Assembly (NCBI GenBank): GCA_019429445.1
Contig: JAHYIW010000029.1
Span: 1 to 35,537, forward strand
Reading direction: 5' to 3'
Origin: Desulfuromonadaceae bacterium
GTDB lineage: Bacteria > Desulfobacterota > Desulfuromonadia > Desulfuromonadales > JAHYIW01
Length of the DNA: 35,537 nucleotides
The notes under the pieces are model-generated. The model was given only the letters and a program-made list of their open reading frames with translations, had not been told where the DNA came from and did no database searches. The stretch's first letter is position 1, and the number at the start of each line of letters is the position of its first letter. Position numbers and translations under genes: made by a program. Below are positions 33,117-35,537 of this stretch, one piece after another.

Positions 33117-33185
33117 AAGTTTGATCTGGATCGGGAAGAGGAGGCGGAGTGAATTGTGACGTTTTGTGTTTCAAAAGTGACAAAT
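33117..33185 (+). pseudogene. direct repeat B: duplicated 3' fragment of pilR
   Basis: Second copy of the pilR 3' end, coding only [11 protein letters not shown] and stop (33117-33152), then the same trailer. Four differences from copy A. It cannot be translated as a functional protein. It marks the right limit of the inserted or duplicated segment. Confidence 0.9.
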
Positions 33186-33376
33186 TTTGTCTCACGTTTC
33201 CACGCTAGCGGGGGAGGGTGGGGCTGCAATATTTAAAAGACTCTTCCATGCAGGTCAAAAAAATCACCCGTCCACAAAGACAACCATCTGATTATAAACG
33301 ATTTTTCTTCGTGTTCTTCGTGCCTTCGTGGTGAGAAAGATCTTTTGCTTTTGATCGTATGGAGTCACTTGCAATT
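33186..33376 (+). other. non-coding region upstream of the pilA promoter
   Basis: No ORF of note. It holds a degenerate palindrome at the junction with repeat B (GTGACA-AATTT-TGTCTCAC, 33177-33195), and a segment ending TTCGTGCCTTCGTGGTGAG (about 33301-33343) that resembles 32147-32179 on the far side of the island. Any enhancer site for PilR should lie here. Confidence 0.4.
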
Positions 33377-33392
33377 TGGTATGTTGCTTGCT
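33377..33392 (+). promoter_or_regulatory. sigma54 (-24/-12) promoter of pilA
   Basis: TGGTATGTTGCTTGCT: the GG at 33378-33379 and GC at 33390-33391 are exactly ten bases apart, and TTGC matches the -12 box. Transcription would start near 33403, about 96 bp before the pilA ATG. PilR encoded upstream is the expected activator. Confidence 0.75.
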
Positions 33393-33498
33393 AATATATC
33401 GAACGTGTATGCAACGAACTTAAAACCAGTGTGCCGGCGCAAAAATTTAAACATTCAATGCCGTCGGGTTGTTGTTCATTAACGAAAGGAGCTTTAAC

Positions 33499-33711
33499 AT
33501 GTTGAAAAAGTTCAGAAAGAATGAAAAGGGTTTTACCCTGATCGAGCTGCTGATCGTTGTCGCGATCATCGGTATCCTCGCGGCGATTGCCATCCCGCAG
33601 TTCGCATCCTACCGGCAGAAAGCGTTCAACTCGGCTGCCCAGAGTGACCTGAAGACGATCAAGACCACGGTCGAAGGTTACTACACCGATCAGTACTACT
33701 ACCCCTACTGA
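33499..33711 (+). CDS. pilA: short type IV pilin PilA (Geobacter-type, aromatic-rich)
   Basis: A preprotein of 70 aa: leader MLKKFRKNEKG with cleavage before FTLIELL, giving a mature pilin of 59 residues. The N-terminal helix is FTLIELLIVVAIIGILAA. The protein has no C-terminal globular domain, like the short PilA of Geobacter species. Aromatic residues in the mature chain: F1, F24, Y27, F32, Y50, Y51, Y55, Y56, Y57, Y59, so the tail is unusually tyrosine-rich (GYYTDQYYYPY). The ATG has AAAGGAG eight bases upstream; TTG codons in frame at 33469 and 33472 could give a longer leader. It is followed 36 bp later by a small secreted-protein gene. Confidence 0.95.
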   Translation: MLKKFRKNEKGFTLIELLIVVAIIGILAAIAIPQFASYRQKAFNSAAQSDLKTIKTTVEGYYTDQYYYPY

Positions 33712-33747
33712 TTTGACCTAATTAATGAGCTAATGGAGGAAATAAAA

Positions 33748-34146
33748 ATGCGTAATAATAAACTGGTGACTGGTCTTATGATCGTTTCCGCACTCTTTTT
33801 CGTGTCGAGTGCATTGGCAGAAGATATTACGACTGTGCAGGGCGCAGGAAAAATTAATATCGGCACGAGCACACCTGTCAAGAAAGAAATCGGTCTTTCC
33901 AAGGGCGTTGAAGTTCGTTATGTTAATCCGGGAGATACTGCGGCTACCGCACAGTGGTATGTTGTGGCCAGTGTTCATTCCGGCGGCAACGCAGGTTACG
34001 CCACAGCCCAGAATCTGACCAATATTATGACGACGCAATATAAGCCAGGTGAGCCGACCTCGACTGTTCTGACGACGATTCCTATTATTGAAGCGTCTAA
34101 AGACGCATGGCCTTCAGGTCCGGTTAGTGCTTGGGTCGCCCAGTAA
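33748..34146 (+). CDS. small secreted protein next to PilA (PilA-C-like partner)
   Basis: A protein of 132 aa with a signal peptide (MRNNKLVTGLMIVSALFFVSSALA, cleavage before EDITT) and a mature part of about 108 residues rich in T, V, S and G, likely beta-strand. I do not recognise a named domain. In Geobacter sulfurreducens the gene after pilA encodes a protein (PilA-C/Spc) proposed to pair with the short pilin; position and size match, so this is probably the same kind of partner. The start is ATG 33748 with GGAGG at 33735-33739; the ATG at 33733 in the same frame would bury that site. It is followed by a strong terminator. Confidence 0.75.
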   Translation: MRNNKLVTGLMIVSALFFVSSALAEDITTVQGAGKINIGTSTPVKKEIGLSKGVEVRYVNPGDTAATAQWYVVASVHSGGNAGYATAQNLTNIMTTQYKPGEPTSTVLTTIPIIEASKDAWPSGPVSAWVAQ

Positions 34147-34168
34147 CAGATTGTTTATAAATCTGATT

Positions 34169-34197
34169 GAAAAGCCCTTCTTTATGAAGGGCTTTTC
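34169..34197 (+). terminator. rho-independent terminator of the pilA unit
   Basis: Perfect 12-bp stem GAAAAGCCCTTC / GAAGGGCTTTTC with loop TTTAT, ending in TTTTC. It lies 23 bp after the small secreted protein gene and ends 56 bp before the ligase-like gene. Confidence 0.88.
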
Positions 34198-34253
34198 AAT
34201 TTTAAGGGGGCTGAATCAGTAGTCGTTCTGCGTAACTGTATGTGGATCTGTTC

Positions 34254-35537
34254 ATGAGTTCTCCAGTCGAAAAGTTTTCGTTCCCTGTTATTGTTGTCGT
34301 TGCGACGTTGTTTCTGGCGCAGTTACTCAATCCGTCTTTTTGGGGGATGAGTGGCAGGGTATTTTTGGTTTTTCTGGTTGCTTTTTTTGTTTTTGTTGTA
34401 AGCAGAAGCTCTATCACCCGCACCTCCTGTGTCAATATTTCGCAAGTTCACTTATGGCTGGCAGGTGGACTTGTGTTGGTGTTTTTAAGCTCAACATTTG
34501 CTTTCAACAAGTCGTGGGCGTTACTCATGACAGCGGTGTTGTTGCTTTATGTCCTGCTGTTTTTTCTTATTGTCCATATTTCCGGAATGCGGCATGACTT
34601 TCCTCTTTTGATCATTGATCTTTTATTATTCTTCGGGTTAGTGGGCGCGCTTCTCGGTTTCTATGAATATGTCTACTATCACAGTTGTGGTCCGACTCAT
34701 GCCCCCTTGATTCCCTACCTGCTTCCCCCGGATGGGGAGGGCCGAATCAGCGGTCCTTATGGACAGCCGAACCTTTTTGCTCTTTTTTTGACCTTAACGC
34801 TGCTTGCCTATTTCTATCGTTATTTGCATGCTTCACTGGCCCCCCGGTGTCGGTCTGTGATCCTCGAATCTCTGCGTTTTTTGCCTTTTCTGGCGGTCGC
34901 CTGCGTATTTTTTTTGACTCGTTCCAAGGGCGGGTTGCTGTCGCTTTTTCTGCTCATCTGCTTTCTTCTCTGGCTGGTTGCCAGCAAGCGGTATCTCGCT
35001 GATGATTGCGATTCGAGAAAAGAGTTCTTTCGGTTGCTTGGGTGTCTCTGTGTGGCTTTTGTTCTCTCCCGTCTGACATTTACTACAGGTGTTGAGGAAT
35101 TTGTAGCGACGCGCTCACTTTCAAATACAGGTATCAACCCTGATGGCCGGTTTGTTTTCTGGACCAGCGCGATCCTGATTTTTCTTGATCACCCGTGGCT
35201 GGGCGTTGGTCTGGATAACTATCGTTTTCTTATGAACGGCTATGGCCCGGCCTCGCACGACTTGCTTGGATTTGTCAATTTTGAGGCGATGAAGTCAACT
35301 TTCTGGGCACATAACGAATATTTACAACTGCTGGCCGAGGGAGGCATTTTTCTTTTTGGACTGGTACTGTTTTTTCTTTTCTTTTTTTTCAAAAAGATCT
35401 GGACATATTGCATCAGGCCAGCACATATTGATAGGCCACTTTTCCTCTACAGCCACCTGTTTCTGGTGCCTTTCCTGATTCAGTCCCAATTTTCGTGGCC
35501 GTTGCGACATCCTGCCCTGCTCCTTCTTTTTGTCACC
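34254..35537 (+). CDS. O-antigen ligase / PglL-like polytopic membrane protein, 3' end outside window
   Basis: A reading frame of 428 codons with no stop before the right edge. It begins MSSPVEKFSF at ATG 34254 (a GTG at 34242 is also in frame) and has about ten hydrophobic segments. A periplasmic-type motif GPYGQPN lies at 167-173, the segment HPWLGVGLDNYRF follows, and WAHNEYLQLLAEGG with H353 matches the Wzy_C/O-antigen ligase signature. The GQPN motif resembles that of PglL-type O-oligosaccharyltransferases, which glycosylate pilin. The location directly after pilA supports that, but O-antigen ligase (WaaL) or polymerase activity cannot be excluded. Base composition is T-rich, as expected for a membrane protein. 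Confidence 0.8.
   Translation, partial: MSSPVEKFSFPVIVVVATLFLAQLLNPSFWGMSGRVFLVFLVAFFVFVVSRSSITRTSCVNISQVHLWLAGGLVLVFLSSTFAFNKSWALLMTAVLLLYVLLFFLIVHISGMRHDFPLLIIDLLLFFGLVGALLGFYEYVYYHSCGPTHAPLIPYLLPPDGEGRISGPYGQPNLFALFLTLTLLAYFYRYLHASLAPRCRSVILESLRFLPFLAVACVFFLTRSKGGLLSLFLLICFLLWLVASKRYLADDCDSRKEFFRLLGCLCVAFVLSRLTFTTGVEEFVATRSLSNTGINPDGRFVFWTSAILIFLDHPWLGVGLDNYRFLMNGYGPASHDLLGFVNFEAMKSTFWAHNEYLQLLAEGGIFLFGLVLFFLFFFFKKIWTYCIRPAHIDRPLFLYSHLFLVPFLIQSQFSWPLRHPALLLLFVT

Noticed and set aside
31863-33185. The toxin-antitoxin island as a classical insertion sequence or composite transposon
   Set aside because: No transposase gene is present and the 69-bp direct duplication is far longer than usual target-site duplications.
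34202-35510. Several short frames on both strands inside the right-end region
   Set aside because: They lie within one continuous frame (34254-35537) that encodes a recognisable O-antigen-ligase-like protein.

Overview
The window looks like chromosome from a Desulfuromonadales/Geobacterales-type bacterium (Desulfobacterota). The argument rests on gene content and order: pilB-pilT-pilC-pilS-pilR followed by a very short, aromatic-rich PilA, a secreted small partner protein, and an upstream nadC-birA-coaX-EF-G-paralog-SPOR run. No rRNA, tRNA, CRISPR array or transposase gene was seen. Taxon and product names come from recognising motifs and gene order by eye; no database search was run.

Layout. 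1-10 kb, mostly + strand: the tail of an M16 (PreP-like) peptidase, nadC, birA, coaX, an EF-G paralog, a SPOR-domain membrane protein, an unrecognised alpha-helical protein, a MOSC protein overlapping mogA, a convergent ZIP metal transporter, and a REC-PilZ response regulator. 10-21 kb: an M24 peptidase, then a minus-strand block (TraF_2-like beta-barrel, Sir2, arfB, a small coiled-coil protein), then fbp and hypF on +, and an MFS transporter plus ferredoxin on minus. 20-24.4 kb: an orphan ParM-like actin homolog, rnr and ribF. 24.4-35.5 kb: the type IV pilus locus. It has a good sigma70 promoter before pilB and a good sigma54 (-24/-12) promoter before pilA, which fits control by the PilS/PilR pair encoded just upstream. 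It ends in a polytopic O-antigen-ligase/PglL-like gene that runs off the right edge.

Two layers of non-coding structure stand out. (1) A repeat of about 150 bp occurs four times (2353-2504, 11473-11624, 26202-26348 reversed, 30328-30478), always between genes. It folds into a long nested hairpin, and differences between copies are compensatory at several stem positions. A third arm at the 3' end can compete for the 5' arm. Two copies lie inside the pil operon, and one supplies the stop codon of pilS. (2) Between pilR and pilA sits a toxin-antitoxin pair flanked by 164-bp inverted REP-like repeats and bracketed by a 69-bp direct duplication of the pilR 3' end. This island separates the regulator from its presumed target and ends close to the pilA upstream region.

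Working together: PilB/PilT/PilC drive pilus extension and retraction, PilS/PilR with sigma54 probably switch on pilA, and the small partner and the ligase-like protein may act on the pilin. The remaining genes are housekeeping (NAD, biotin, CoA, flavin and molybdenum cofactor synthesis, gluconeogenesis, hydrogenase maturation, RNA decay, ribosome rescue).
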